Shown here piece after piece: positions 1 to 11,018 of a stretch of 64,000 nucleotides of DNA. How positions within the stretch are numbered: the first letter of the stretch is position 1; the number at the start of each line of letters is the position of its first letter. The notes below the pieces were generated by a model. It ran no database searches, had not been told where the DNA came from, and saw nothing but the letters and a program-made list of their open reading frames with translations. The translations under genes were made by a program, and so were the position numbers. The stretch lies in assembly GCA_047967505.1 (NCBI GenBank), contig CM106539.1. The stretch is one strand, 5' to 3'. The stretch comes from Dipteris shenzhenensis (lineage: Eukaryota > Polypodiophyta > Polypodiopsida > Gleicheniales).

Positions 1-29
1 CATGTTGTACGCATACTTTCAATCTTGCA

Positions 30-420
30 TTGAAAGATTGTTATAAACCAATGCCATGGTTCAAAGAGATTGTTTGTGAGGCTAGAGACATCGTGAAGTT
101 AATACAATCAAAGCAACATCTCAAAGCAATCTTTATGTCTTGTGATGGTTCTACCATGTTGCGATCTTTTAGACTTCAAGTGGTGGGATATGAAGCCCAA
201 GAGATCCCAATTGTTATGCATGACTTTCATAAGGCAGTGCAATTGTATTATCCCCACAACCATCAATTTGCAAAGTGTTGTAATGAGTTAGCCAAGTATT
301 GATGCAAGGAGGGGTTGTTTGCATCGAGCGATGTTCAAGCATTGGCAGAAACTACATCTGCTTGGAATGGTGGATGATGAATGGTGGCACATGTGAGCTT
401 CTACGCCCGAATAATTGATC
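30..420 (+). pseudogene. hAT-like transposase fragment
   Basis: A 90-codon open stretch (30-302) contains the pattern PWFKEIVCEARDIVKLIQ followed by a TMLRSF motif. It resembles the central part of plant hAT/DUF659 transposases, where a hydrophobic helix precedes an L-R-P-type motif and an alpha-helical segment. The frame stops at TGA (300-302) but stays readable after it, and a WWH tripeptide typical of the downstream hAT region appears near 381. There is no start, BED zinc finger or hATC dimerisation domain, and the window edge cuts the 5' side. I read it as a decayed fragment; the family assignment rests on short motifs only. Confidence 0.45.
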
Positions 421-771
421 ATAACTTTCCCCAAATGGACCATTATGAAATATTATATTCATACATTAACAATGCAAAATGATTATGAACATGGATGCTT
501 AAATGATTAATCATTAAACTATGACCATTCGATTATATTTGTTCAATGTAGAAAAGTCCAATTGTGAATTCCATACAATGATTATGGCCTATGGTGCCAA
601 CAATCCAATAATTCCATGATCATATAGTTGTCTTTTCTCTCTGAAAAATAAGTTTTAAGTTTCATGAGAAAGGACATAAAGTATAGAATTGCTAGGATAG
701 CCATACAATGAGAAAAATTAATCCCTAAGCATATAAATAAGGTACACATCCTAGTATAATAATTAACAAAT
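421..771. other. AT-rich spacer without a recognisable gene
   Basis: No coding signal, tRNA-like fold or repeat was recognised here. The stretch ends at AAAT (768-771), which directly abuts the left terminus of the CACTA-like element and is repeated at its right terminus. Confidence 0.5.
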
Positions 772-800
772 CACAACAAGACAAACCCATAGACGTGCGC
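772..800 (+). repeat. Left terminal inverted repeat of the CACTA-like element
   Basis: It begins CACAACAAGACAAACCCATA and pairs imperfectly with the inverted right end (7357-7385). The match is strongest over the first 14 bases and the ATAGACG block. Confidence 0.65.
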
Positions 801-1056
801 ACAGACGCGTTTCATGAACTAAATAAAAAACTTACGGGCGCATCTATTTGCGCGAGATTTGCGCATCTATTTTCGCGTCTGGAGACCCGCGTCTAATTGC
901 GCGTCTATATATCAGACACATGCGCATATAGACGCGCAGTTAGACGCATAAATAGACGTGCTTATAAACACGTTTATGAACGCACATATAGACGCAAGTC
1001 GAACAGACAGACGCGTATATAAACGCGTTTTTAAATGCACTGATAGAGGCGCTTTT
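790..1056. repeat. Left subterminal array of TAGACGCG-type motifs
   Basis: Many copies in both orientations of an 8-10 base motif close to TAGACGCG / CGCGTCTA lie within about 270 bp. CACTA elements carry such subterminal motifs as binding sites for the TnpA-type protein, which aligns the ends for transposition. That this array does so is inference from position and density. Confidence 0.7.
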
Positions 1057-1373
1057 TTTTTTTTTTAATTTTACAGAATACTGTGTATGTTGTGTATGCT
1101 ATATAGTTACAAGAATCCCATATCCACATTGTGTGATTCAATTCTTACAGCCAACCGCATTTTAATTACAATTCCAAATAAAACATTACAACTCCAAAAC
1201 GCAATAAAATTGAAAGCTCAAAAAGTGCTTGTATATACATATAGCACGAAGCTAAGCCATGTCATGTGGCTTCAAGTACAAAAAATAAGAGGAGTGTATA
1301 TACAAGAGGCACAAAGCCAAGCCAATGGCTTTAAGTACAAAAAAGAGTAGCTAGCACTACTTATACGACTAAT

Positions 1374-2839
1374 CTATGTTCTCCAGGTCCTCGCTTCCTT
1401 CCACGCTCCCTTCTGCGCTCCCTTCTGTGCCTCCTTCCTCCTCTTCCTCATCGTCTTGTGCACGGGCCTGTAAACAAGGGACAACATATATCAATGTATG
1501 AAAAATCAAATCTTTACTTATAATTTTGGCATTATTTAATTACTTTCAAATACCTGGGGGGCCGCTCTAGTAGCTCGGGTATACTACTCCTCAGTAATCA
1601 ACCTGTCATCATAGAAGTGCCTCCATGTATCTCCTTTGCGATGGTGGCGGTGATAGACTGTCTCCACTGGAGTAGGGTATCTGCCCACGATCTCAAGCTG
1701 CATGACCGCGACACACTTTGCGGAGGGATTAGTACAAAGAAACAACCAACCTCCTAATAAACTACATAAGCAATATAATTTGAGATCGATACTTACAAAT
1801 TGGGCCTCCCATGATTCAACACCCCCTGCTCCAAAATGCGCGCTTCCATATTCCTCCATCTGGATCCTCTGTGCCTCCATGTGCTGCAGACTGGGGTCCT
1901 CCCTCGCTGACTTCATTGCCTTCTTCCACTCACGCTTGTGAGCGGTGTGGGGCGGGCCCCTTGGTGGTTGACCTGCCTCAAGCTTGGCAAGCTCCGCTAG
2001 TGCCTGCCTCTTAAGTGAAGATCTTTTATTGCTAAGTATCGTAACAATCTTTGACATTCCCCATTTATCTGTGAACTGGTGATTAGGGGGGTTAGGATAC
2101 CTAGAGCGAACAGTAGCGAGGGTCTCATCAGCCAACCTCTTTGGGTGGTCTTTGTAGTGGATAAAGCAATCTCTGTAATTGTTAGCAATTACAGAGCGCA
2201 TGAAGGCCATGATGTCCTTCCCCCGCACATCCATCAAGATGCCTCTTGTCTGAGTGATGTCATAATAAATCATACCATCACCCAGAGGCACGTCTAAATC
2301 ATCTGAATCATCATCCTCCCCACCACCACATGGCCCAAAGCACTGTGCCATGCATCCCCCACCGCTCTCCCTACTACTACGCCTGCTACCCTGTCATGTC
2401 GAGCTCGTACGTTAGCCACTCGTAGCTAGGGACTGCACGGGACTACGCTGACCACTCGTAGCTGGAGAACCGAGTCTCGACGGCACGGGAGTACATCAAT
2501 GGCTCGCCGAGACAGAAGGACCTCCCGATGGCATGGGGGAAGGGGCATAAGACGGGATGGCAGAAGGGACATAAGACAGCATGGGGGAAGGGGCATAAGA
2601 TGGTACGGGGAAGGGGCATAAGAAGGGGCATAAGATGGCTGTGCTGACTCTGCTAGGGTGATCTCAAGCGGTGTGGGGTGGCTTGGAGTCTGTAGTGCCG
2701 ACTCCTGGGGAGTGTTTAGAGTACCCGTCATATACTTATATAACTCCGCAGGACTAGGAGGGTGCCCTAAAAGGTTATATAAGTCCTTCCAAATAGATTC
2801 CCGGGGATCAGGTGAGCTAGAAGCGCTTCCTGGCCACAT
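1374..2839 (-). pseudogene. TnpA/Ptta-like protein of the CACTA-like element (broken)
   Basis: Transcribed leftward from ATG at 2839. The N-terminal part is rich in Pro, Ser, Tyr and Ala with repeats close to PSYAPSPM (2450-2640); the reading frame slips by one within it. A second block (2351 down to 1797) includes MIYYDITQTRGILMDVRGKD and a basic helical stretch. This organisation resembles plant Ptta/En-Spm transposase (Transposase_24-like) proteins, which bind subterminal repeats. Exon junctions fit GT-AG rules: introns at 1698-1796 (99 nt, in frame) and about 1468-1553. The last exon encodes a very acidic tail (DDEEEEE) ending at TAG 1374-1376. A TAG at 1584-1586 stands where a Gln codon is expected before the second intron, and further in-frame stops lie between 2351 and 2460. 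So it is a pseudogene; the domain call is moderate. Confidence 0.65.
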
Positions 2840-2904
2840 GTTGAACTGGAAAAAAGGAAAAAAATCTATTACTGATGACTGAGAAGAAAGGGGAAGAAAA
2901 GAGA

Positions 2905-3135
2905 GGCTTACTGTAAGAGCGCATCTATAGACGCGTCTGATTTACGTGTCTATAGACGCGTCTAACAGAGAGTCTAATAACTCATCTAACAGAGCGTCTA
3001 ACAGAGCGTCTAACAGAGCATCTAACAGAGTGTTCAACAGAGCGTCTATAGATGCGTCTGTCTATGTCTGCAACAAGCCAGACGCGCCTGTAGACACGCT
3101 TTTAGACGCGCTCTAAGACATGCCTATAGATGCGC
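2905..3135. repeat. Internal array of TAGACGCG-type motifs (minus-gene side)
   Basis: Clustered GCGTCTA-type motifs, including a run of near-identical units close to GAGCGTCTAACA (2965-3045), lie just upstream of the TnpA-like start. Together with the array at 3540-3660 it brackets the divergent promoter region between the two element genes. A role in autoregulation by the TnpA-like protein is inference. Confidence 0.65.
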
Positions 3136-3539
3136 TTCGACAGACGGGATTTCTAAAAAGTAGAAAAGGACATTGCGCCCGACAAAAAAACGTGACACTG
3201 ATACCCAGATCATGCGCTTCTTGGATACGAGATAGTACAAATCTGGAGAGAGAGCAAACTTCCAAACAAGATCAACTGCAAAAAGACTTACTTGGATAGA
3301 GGTATGGAAGGTTCTTCTTTCTTTTTCAAAGTTGCTTCTCCTCCTTGTTTGTCCTCCTCTCCTTTAAGCTTAGAAGTAAGTGTGGGTGCCTTTCTCTTGA
3401 GTGTAAGCTTGGAAGTAAGTATGGGAGCCTCCCTCTTAAGCTTCGAAACTATGGATCTGCTAATAAAGAAGGAAGCAAGCCGCGCAAAGTATAAGTAATG
3501 TGAAGAAAAGCAAAGCGAACGGCGCGCCGAAAGGCAGGT
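3136..3539. other. Divergent intergenic region of the CACTA-like element
   Basis: Between the two motif arrays. No conserved protein was recognised. There is a short direct repeat of about 50 bp around 3365-3440 (two copies of a segment containing AAGCTT(A/G)GAAGTAAGT). Promoters for both element genes presumably lie here. Confidence 0.4.
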
Positions 3540-3660
3540 TTAAAAGCCGCGTCTATAGTCGCATCTATAGGCGCATCTAAATACATAGAGTAGACGCGCA
3601 TTTAGACGCACCGTTAGACGCGATTTTAGACGCGACTATAGACGCAGTGATAGACGCAAC
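3540..3660. repeat. Internal array of TAGACGCG-type motifs (plus-gene side)
   Basis: About ten TAGACGC-type motifs in both orientations lie immediately upstream of the TNP2-like start at 3719. Confidence 0.65.
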
Positions 3661-3718
3661 ACAAAGTTTAAATTAAACATTTGAAGAAGAGCAAATTTGG
3701 TGGGTTGTTTGTTGTAGG

Positions 3719-6700
3719 ATGTCTTCATCTTCAACAAGTAGCTCCAGTGAGGATGAATCCCTCCGTATCCACCATCGCGAAATGTGGTTGGAGCAAAAAA
3801 TCAAATGTCTGTGTGATCGATGTCGAGGAAACATGTATCGTGCACGCAGGATTACACTCAATCATATCTCAAAGTATGGAGAATGGGATGTGACCATAAA
3901 CAGGGTAAGGGTTTGTAAGTTAAGGTTGATTGAGATACCTATGGGTGTTCATATGTTTGAGTTATGATCCCGTTTTAATTTGATACAGGATGCAGTGCCA
4001 CACCCGCATATGTTACCCTATGCTCGTCGTGAGGAGGCGAAGCATCGGCGATATGAGGTGGGATCTTCAGGAGGGACCGTTATGGATGCATGGAGTGATG
4101 GTGATAGTAGCTCTCCGCCATTACCTCATGAAGCCGTGGAGGAGGAGGTGTTTGATGATATGGTGCGGGATTTATATGTCCATCAAGGAGGGATAATAGC
4201 ATGGAGCAGGATGATCTTTTTACTGCAGCATCGACTCCACTATTTGAGGGGTGCACATTCTCTGTTCTACGTGCCTCCCTTGAGTTACTAAACTTGCAAA
4301 CCATCTATGGATGGAGCAATGCAAGTTTGAATGCATTACTCAAGTAAGCTTTAAAGTCGATTTTCCTTGAATGCATTACTCAAACATGGTGAATTATGCT
4401 AGTGGGTCAATTACTCAAATGCTTTTCCTCATTTATGGTCTTCACGTGTAGGCTATTGTGCAAAATGCTTCCAAGGGAGAATAAACTACCGACCTCAAGA
4501 GATATGGCAAGGCAACACGTGACCTCTCTTGGAGGATTAGATTACAAGCGCATCCATGCATGTGTCAACGATTGCATTTTGTTTTGTGGACTACATAAGG
4601 ATGCAAGAGAGTGTCCTACTTGTGGAGAGGCAAGATATAGAGCAGATCTCAAAACCTTGGACGTGCCTCGTAAGGTATTGCGACATTTTCCCATAATCCC
4701 TCGCATCCAACATATGTTCAAGTGCAAATCTATTGCAGAGCTCATGTCATGGCATTCCTCCCATCGATCAACCAATGGCAAGTGGAGAACTCCCACGGAC
4801 TCTCCTGCATGGAAGCATATTGAAGACACATGGCCAAGCTTCAAGCATATTGAGGAACATATTGGTCCCACCTCAAGATCAATCACCTGCTTGATCCCAT
4901 GCATATCTTCAAGAATGTGGCATCTACCATTTGGGAGCATTTGAATGGGACATGAGATTTGGCAGGCATAAGGGAGGATCTACGTACCACAGGGAGGATG
5001 CGTGAAGCTTGGCCTCAAGAGAGACCAAATGGGTGTGTTTTTTTACCTCATGCACCATGGATGTTATCAAAGCTAGAGATGGCGACGGTGAAGCGCGCTA
5101 TTACTACAATTCGTACTCCCACTGGATGCATGAGGTGTTTGAAGGGAGCCTTTACAAAGAGCAAGAAAAGAGGTGTAGAGCAATTATATGGCTTGAAATC
5201 TCATGATTGGCACAAGATGCTCCAAGTAAGTATTTTATGTGCATAATATCTTTTTCCTTTCAAATTTGTGAGTGAATAGCTATAAGCAACTAATCAACCA
5301 CCTCCTCGCGGGTTCAGTTCATACTACCTACTAGCATTTCACGTAGTGCATCGAAGGACATGAAAGATTGTATTTACAAGATGGGCGAGCTTGTGAGGTA
5401 TGTGAGCTCAAAGGAAATAGATCCCACCACGCTTGAGAATGCTCGAGCTGTGTCAGTGGAGGCGGTTTGTTTAGTGGAGGAGACATTTCCACGTTCTATT
5501 CTCACAAGCCAACTACATCTCATAGTGCATTTGGTGGATGAGATTGCTATATGCGGTACTATACATGCACGATGGTTGTTCTTCCTCGAGCACTTCATGA
5601 AGACCTTGAAGGGCTTCGTGAGACAAAATGCAAGACCCGAAGGTAGCATGGCCGAGGGTTGGTTGGTACAAGAGTCACTTGTATATATTTCTGAGTTTCT
5701 TGTTGATGTGGATAGCTCTCTCCCATGACTATGGAGAGATGATGAAGACCTAAGGATGACCTCTATTGTGCCTCAAGGGAAAGGACGCAACAAAGTAATA
5801 GACACGGAGTTGCATAATAGTATCAACCTCTTTTGCGTGCTTAATAGTGATGTGATGAAAAGATGGGTGACAAGATACGAGGATGCAAAGGCAAGAAGAC
5901 AAGAAGAAAGGGCCCTCTTTCGTATACACCACGGATCTCGTGTGCCATACCCTCAGCATCTAAGAGCACTTCCAAAGGATATTCATGTGGATTGGCTACT
6001 TGATGAAATGGAGAAAGCAGAGAAAGACGAGGGGATGCATATCACAATGGAAGAATGGGAGTATGCTAGGGGATGCATGAGCAAGGTCGGTATATAGAAT
6101 GTTATGCATAAGTTAGGAGCTTTCAATAATTTAGATTGCTTATTCAATTGATTTTTTCTTGGTGTAGTGCACTATGTTCAATGCTATATGGTGTGAGGGC
6201 AAGCATTTTCGAACACAACGGATTGATGATAAGAGAAACACACAAGATTGCGGCGTCATTGCTAGCTTTGAGGGAGCCAATGGAGCCATGGATGATTATT
6301 GTGGCATAATCCAAGATATTATTATGCTTGACTTTCGATGCTTCTTTGTGTATGTTTTGGATGTAAAGTGGTTTAAGGACCTGGTGGAAAGAGGCCCTAA
6401 TGCAACAATCAAACGCCATGCAAGTGGCTTTGTAACTATTGACTCCACAAAGTTTTGGCAAAGTAGGAAGGACACACTAGTACTACCGCAACAATGTGAA
6501 CAGGTGCTGTGCACACATATAAAAATACTCACTTTTAAATATTTGATGCAAGAAAAGTAACATGATTGTATTTGTGTTTGAATTAGGTTGTCTATCAACC
6601 AATGGTGGATAATAATAGATGGTGGCATGTCATACCTATTATGCCATGTTCCAAAGTGATGTATAGTACATTTATTAATATGGAGCGTATGGAGGATGAT

Positions 6701-6942
6701 CATGGCCATGGACATGCTAATGTGATACAAGAGAGGAGGATGATCATGAGATAGGAGATACAGATATTGAGGCCATTACCTGTGAGGACGAGCCTACCAT
6801 TCGAGATGCTGATTTCGATGAGCACATGAGTGGCACAAGTAGTAGTGGATTGAATGTATTTGTAGATCTAAACACTTGTTTGGATTTTGAAGTAGATAGT
6901 TTGGCAAGGGTTGATCTCATTGAGGATGAGATTGAACTGTAG
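3719..6942 (+). pseudogene. TNP2-like CACTA transposase, core-deleted
   Basis: Six exons with consistent GT-AG junctions can be followed: 3719-3904, 3989-4343, 4452-5225, 5318-6085, 6168-6503 and 6587-6942. Exon 1 encodes a Cys-rich transposase-associated domain (CLCDRCRGNMYRARR). Exon 3 starts the Transposase_21 domain (LGGLDYKRIHACVNDC, then CPTCGEARYR and VLRHFPIIPR). It jumps, with a frame change near 4880, directly to LLDPMHIFKNV, so the central part with the expected catalytic acids is missing. After GLKSHDWHKMLQ, exon 4 encodes DUF4218 (HLIVHLVDEIAICG, FMKTLKGFVRQNARPEG) and exon 5 DUF4216 (DYCGIIQDIIMLDF). In-frame TGA at 4953-4955 and 5726-5728 stand where Arg is expected. Frame slips occur near 4190 and 6735; an acidic tail ends at TAG 6940-6942. 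Confidence 0.88.
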
Positions 6943-7104
6943 CCCCATAATTGATATTGGCAAAACTATTTTACATATTGTCTCATTCTCCTCATCTCAC
7001 TTAATTCTTATATATGTGGGCTTGCAAAAAATTATGTGCTTTGGTAATCATGGGCAATGTTTGGAAAGCAATGATGTACACCAAAATCTCACTTTATGTA
7101 TTCT

Positions 7105-7372
7105 CTAGTTTGCATCTATTTACGCGTCTAAATGCACATCTGATTCTCAGTGTAAACGCGCAAATAAATGCGCAAATACACGCGCTAATAAACGGGATGT
7201 TAGACGGGCCCGTATTTTCTCAGGTTAGATACGCACGTAGATGCGGTAATTTACACACAAATAGACGAGCTTTTAGATGCGCATTTAGACGTGCCTGTAG
7301 TTCCTCTACTAAAGCAATGCCTATAGATGCGCTCGCTATTTTGCGCGTCTACCAAGCGCGTCTATAGTTGCT
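7105..7372. repeat. Right subterminal array of TAGACGCG-type motifs
   Basis: Degenerate copies of the motif (GCGTCTA, TAGACG, AAACGCG) in both orientations lie inside the right end, mirroring 790-1056. Confidence 0.65.
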
Positions 7373-7385
7373 TTGTATTATTGTG
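7357..7385 (-). repeat. Right terminal inverted repeat of the CACTA-like element
   Basis: Read on the minus strand it begins CACAATAATACAAAGCAACT and continues ATAGACGCGC, matching the left end with a few substitutions. Confidence 0.65.
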
Positions 7386-7593
7386 AAATGTTAAACTTGA
7401 CTAGGAACCCTTGAACTTTGATTTGTGATGCAAAGTAAGGCCATGCTTTTGTGTTTTATAAATGAATTCCACTAGATCATATAGTACACCATCATAGAAC
7501 TTAAATGAACTTAAAACAAAGTCATATATTTCCATCATAGAGAATGTATACATATATTTTCATCATAAAGAGAATGTATGACTTCATTCAATG

Positions 7594-8866
7594 TCATGGT
7601 CCTAGATACATCTGTCCTAATCCCAACACCATCATGTACAATGCCATTGATAGTTGGGCTTTACAAAGTGGACAAATTGATCTAGTCGGCAAGTAATATA
7701 CTAGACATTAAAGATGAAATTTGTGACCGCAAGGCAGAGAGTAATAGCCAACACAGTTATCAAACAAGCACTGGCATATTGGGCACAAACAATTGTCTGG
7801 GCTATCAGAGGGAGGGGGTTGCATGGCATATGGTTGAGAAGATGGATGCCGACAAATAGCTAACCATGCCTCCATGCTTGCATCTCTGATTAGTGCTGCA
7901 CATGCATTGTAGGCCTCTTGCCGCAACCATGTGTTGAGGTCCTCTAGGCTCTTCAATTGGGCATGTAGAGCTATAATCTCATTCTGCAACTCTGGCTTGG
8001 TTCGTGTCTTTTAGTCTCTAGACGTTGGACTTGCTCAAACCAGGCTACGTTCTCTTCACAGAGCTGAGCCACTTGTTGCTCCAGTGGTCCACGTGCACCC
8101 TGCAATGCCCTGGTCAATTGTGACTGGGTGATTTTCACTTCTGTATGACCACGTGTACGCTTGTCCTTATAAGAGGAGAAGTCCACCTATATACCCTTAA
8201 TGAAGTGCACATACAAGAATTTGGCAAAGTACATCGCCACTTCATTATGGTGTGGTGCCTTTCCATATACCTCAATGTCTATTTGCCTAGCATTTTGCCG
8301 AATCCATTCGTCTCGGCAATCGGCCATCTTCTCCCTTGCTGGTCCAAAGCTTGGGATGGGTTCTTCCATCTCCCTCTGTTGTTCTTCTGCATCTCCTTGC
8401 CTGGCTGGCTGAGGCTACCTCTTCATCGGCCTCTAAGGGCCAGATTGCCACTTGATTGCCAAAATCTCTTATTTAAAGACTAGCTTGTTTATTCTTTCCA
8501 TTGCATACCTGCAAAACCAATGCCCATGGTGTTGATTGCTAGATTGTCATAGATAGTTATTGACAATATCTTCAGATAAAAATTGAATTATTAAACATAC
8601 ATACCTCTAGGCTGAGCGTACATGAATGTACATGCAATAGTGTCTAGCACATGCTAGGGCGCTGCGCTGGCAATCCTGTGTAGCCGCTCAAACTGTAAGC
8701 GTTGATGCTCAGCACATTGAGCCTTCTCTTCAGCCTCCTCTTGCATCAATGGATGCTTGCCTGCTCTTCTCGATCCTTCCTCCTCCCTGTGCAGAGGAGT
8801 ATCCTCTACTTGTGACGTTTTCAGATAGTGTAGTACAGATGAATGCTCAGAGTGCAAGGTCTGCAT
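7594..8866 (-). pseudogene. Coiled-coil/RING-H2 protein, decayed
   Basis: Read leftward from about 8866. Exon 1 is Glu/Arg-rich, has one TAG (near 8652) and ends at a GTATGT donor near 8604. The next exon follows a TTTTGCAG acceptor near 8508. It carries a conserved-looking block (REKMADCRDEWIRQNARQ), then heptad-rich coiled coil, then a RING-H2 pattern: CPIC, CGHKFH and, after one TAA at 7708-7710, C-L-V-Y-Y and CPLC. Spacing fits C-x2-C ... C-x-H-x2-H-x2-C ... C-x2-C, so the TAA, standing where CAA (Gln) would fit, is a nonsense mutation within the RING. A frame slip occurs near 7990, and three more stops lie near 8420-8470. RING-H2 proteins are usually E3 ubiquitin ligases. Whether this was a host gene or TE cargo is unclear; the N-terminal domain is unknown to me. 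Confidence 0.6.
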
Positions 8867-9180
8867 GCATCAAATTCAACATTTGTGAGTTCAAGATGTG
8901 TGAGGTAGGACACAAGATGCAAATGTCACACGCAATATGCTCAATGAAAGATGAAGATGTTACATATGTAAAATGTACATGTTGCAATCTTGGATAAATG
9001 CTTTCAAATGTTGCAATCTTTCCATAATATAAATGGCCATACATCCACAACATAAATGGCATCTTTTAGAATTATAAATGCTTTCAAGCCCAATAATTTT
9101 GTTTTTGAACAAGAAATTCATTATGATAAGTTTGACAAATACATGGTGTCCCAAAAATATTACAAGGCAAAAAATGTGGC

Positions 9181-9465
9181 TTATGTTGCAAGCCTAAGGG
9201 CAAGAATCATGTCTTCCATAGGCCTCATAGCCAATTCTCCCTCACATTCTACTCTCTTTAAGATATCACTGGTCTTTGCAGGTGGCTTTCTCTGATCGGC
9301 AATGCAATGCATCATTTGTTCATGCGCATGATGCTTAATGGCATTAATAACATGAGAGGGAGGCATTTTTCAATCATTCTCAAGATAACCCCAGGCATCT
9401 TCAAAAATTTGAATCATCTCAACAATGATCCATCCCAATGCATAGGTATCTGCATGGCATGACCT
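9181..9465 (-). pseudogene. Protein-kinase-like C-lobe fragment
   Basis: On the minus strand, ADTYALGWIIVEM resembles kinase subdomain IX (the D-x-Y-x-x-G segment). About 40 codons later MMHCIADQRKPPAKTSDIL resembles subdomain XI, where a Cys and a basic residue precede a helix. One TGA interrupts the frame near 9367. The segment starts after a possible CAG acceptor near 9465. No ATP-binding or catalytic loop was found in the window, so at best this is one exon or a captured fragment. The assignment rests on these two short motifs. Confidence 0.35.
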
Positions 9466-10201
9466 TCACAACAACAATTGATATGAGAAAATTTGTTGGT
9501 GTTTGTTTCGTTTTAAAAGCAATAACTTAACATTTCTTCATTAAAGGTTTCAATAAAAATAATTATAACACAAAAATTTTTAATAATAAAAGGTAAAAGT
9601 TTAACTTTACTAGTATTGCAAAACCTTTAAAATTTTGGTGCATGGTATACATGATTTTATATAAGGAATATTTTCACTCTTTTTCTGATATTTTTCCCTC
9701 TTGAAATGCCACATACAACTTGTTCTTCTCTAAACCGTAATATAAACATAGTGTCAATAGGATATGGGTTCGAGGTATAAAGAGATGCACCCTGACAGTT
9801 GGTGTCTCAGTGTATTTACATATATATCCTGATTACAAGGTAAATATATGCATGGATATTTAGCTATGTATCATTGGCACACCTAGTGGATAGGAATTTT
9901 TGAAAATTTCCTAACCTAAACACACCGATGAGTGTAATCAATTAAACTCTAATGGATCACAAGCAAACTCCTTTCATGAGGCAACGTCTCCTCAATCCAG
10001 GACCATGTGGTTAATAGAGTGAAGAGCATTTTATCTCTGCCTAGGGATGTGGTTGATTTGCAACATGTAGTAAAACCTCGATAGGAGCATGTTGCTCTGC
10101 CAAGGCATCCTACTCTAGGTTACTCATTAAAGGAAATAAAGAAGAAACGGTATTCTTTGAATCATTAATAGCCTTTGAAATCACAAGGGGTGATGAAGAG
10201 C
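9466..10201. other. AT-rich spacer without a recognised gene
   Basis: No reading frame, repeat or RNA gene could be supported here. Confidence 0.4.
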
Positions 10202-10640
10202 CTAAAGAATTAGAACCACCTGATCCCTTGAAGTTTTCTACTCATCTTCAATATACAAGGACTCACCCAATTCAAGCAATGAAGTAGAATACAACACAGA
10301 CTTCCCCACGTTTGCTTCATACAAATGTTTTTGTGAGGCCTCCAGTTTTTCCTACAAGATTGTCACTCTAATAGTCTCCTCAGTCCTCAAGTAATCTCCA
10401 AATGGGTGGACCAAAGTCTCCACCAATTTCCCCTTGATTTGCTTCTACATATTCTTCATGTAAGTGTTCAATTGATGTTGTACTTCTTGAAGCTCTTGGG
10501 CACTCACAAACTTGCCATCCACTTTTATGGTGTCATCATCCACCATGACTTTTATATATGTCTCTATTGCTGCTAAAGCAGTTACTTTATCCTACAACCT
10601 TACATTCTGAGTCCTCAGCTCTACATTTTGGTCTGTTAAT
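10202..10640 (-). pseudogene. Coiled-coil protein with five TAG stops at Gln positions
   Basis: A single minus-strand frame stays readable for about 146 codons and encodes a helical, Gln/Glu/Leu-rich protein (for example VSAQELQEVQHQLNTYM). It is interrupted only by TAG codons read from plus-strand CTA at 10592, 10445, 10352, 10238 and 10202, all in the same phase. The surrounding context suggests Gln at each (such as the residue before DKVTAL or KIKGKLVE-type text). This looks like a coiled-coil segment of a TE-encoded or host protein killed only by C-to-T changes. I do not recognise the family. Confidence 0.45.
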
Positions 10641-10645
10641 CTTGA

Positions 10646-11018
10646 AGAGCACGGTCACACTAGCAGCCTAGCAGTGATATAGCAAGGCTTTAACACCGGC
10701 ATTAAATGCAATAGACCCACGAAGTACGTCTTCCCCTATAACACCATCGAATCATCGCCCCTCCTTTAGAGGAGGGGCCTCGGTCAAGAACCAACTTCAA
10801 GCATTCATTACCTTCTCGTTTCATAAAATACGGCTACAAAAATGATTTCACTGGCATATGCCAATCTTTTTGCTCCAAATATGGTCTGCCGCCGACCAAG
10901 CATCTCTACCACATAATTCACAGAAGCAATCTCGTGTGGCCAAGCATCTCTCACCCAAACAACGTTACGTCATGGGAAAGTGATTTGCTGAAGGAGCACA
11001 CTAGTGTGACTGTGCTCT
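10646..11018. mobile_element. Small non-autonomous inverted-repeat element (MITE-like)
   Basis: The left end AGAGCACGGTCACACTAG (10646-10663) and the inverted right end AGAGCACAGTCACACTAG (11001-11018) match at 17 of 18 bases. The 373-bp body has no coding capacity. The right end overlaps a 12-base palindrome CACACTAGTGTG. I see no clear target-site duplication, so the superfamily is not assigned. Confidence 0.55.

Larger units (their letters stand above)
772..7385 (+). mobile_element. CACTA-like (En/Spm superfamily) DNA transposon, defective
   Basis: The left end reads CACAACAAGACAAA and the reverse complement of the right end reads CACAATAATACAAA; both run into ATAGACG-type subterminal motifs. 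The same 4 bases, AAAT, flank both ends (768-771 and 7386-7389). CACTA elements normally make 3-bp target duplications and begin CACTA, so the CACAA terminus and 4-bp match are unusual, and the 4-bp match may be partly chance. Inside are two divergently transcribed genes: a minus-strand TnpA/Ptta-like gene (1374-2839) and a plus-strand TNP2-like transposase (3719-6942). Arrays of a TAGACGCG-type motif lie at both ends and between the genes. Both genes are broken and the transposase has lost its core, so the copy cannot move by itself. Confidence 0.8.
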
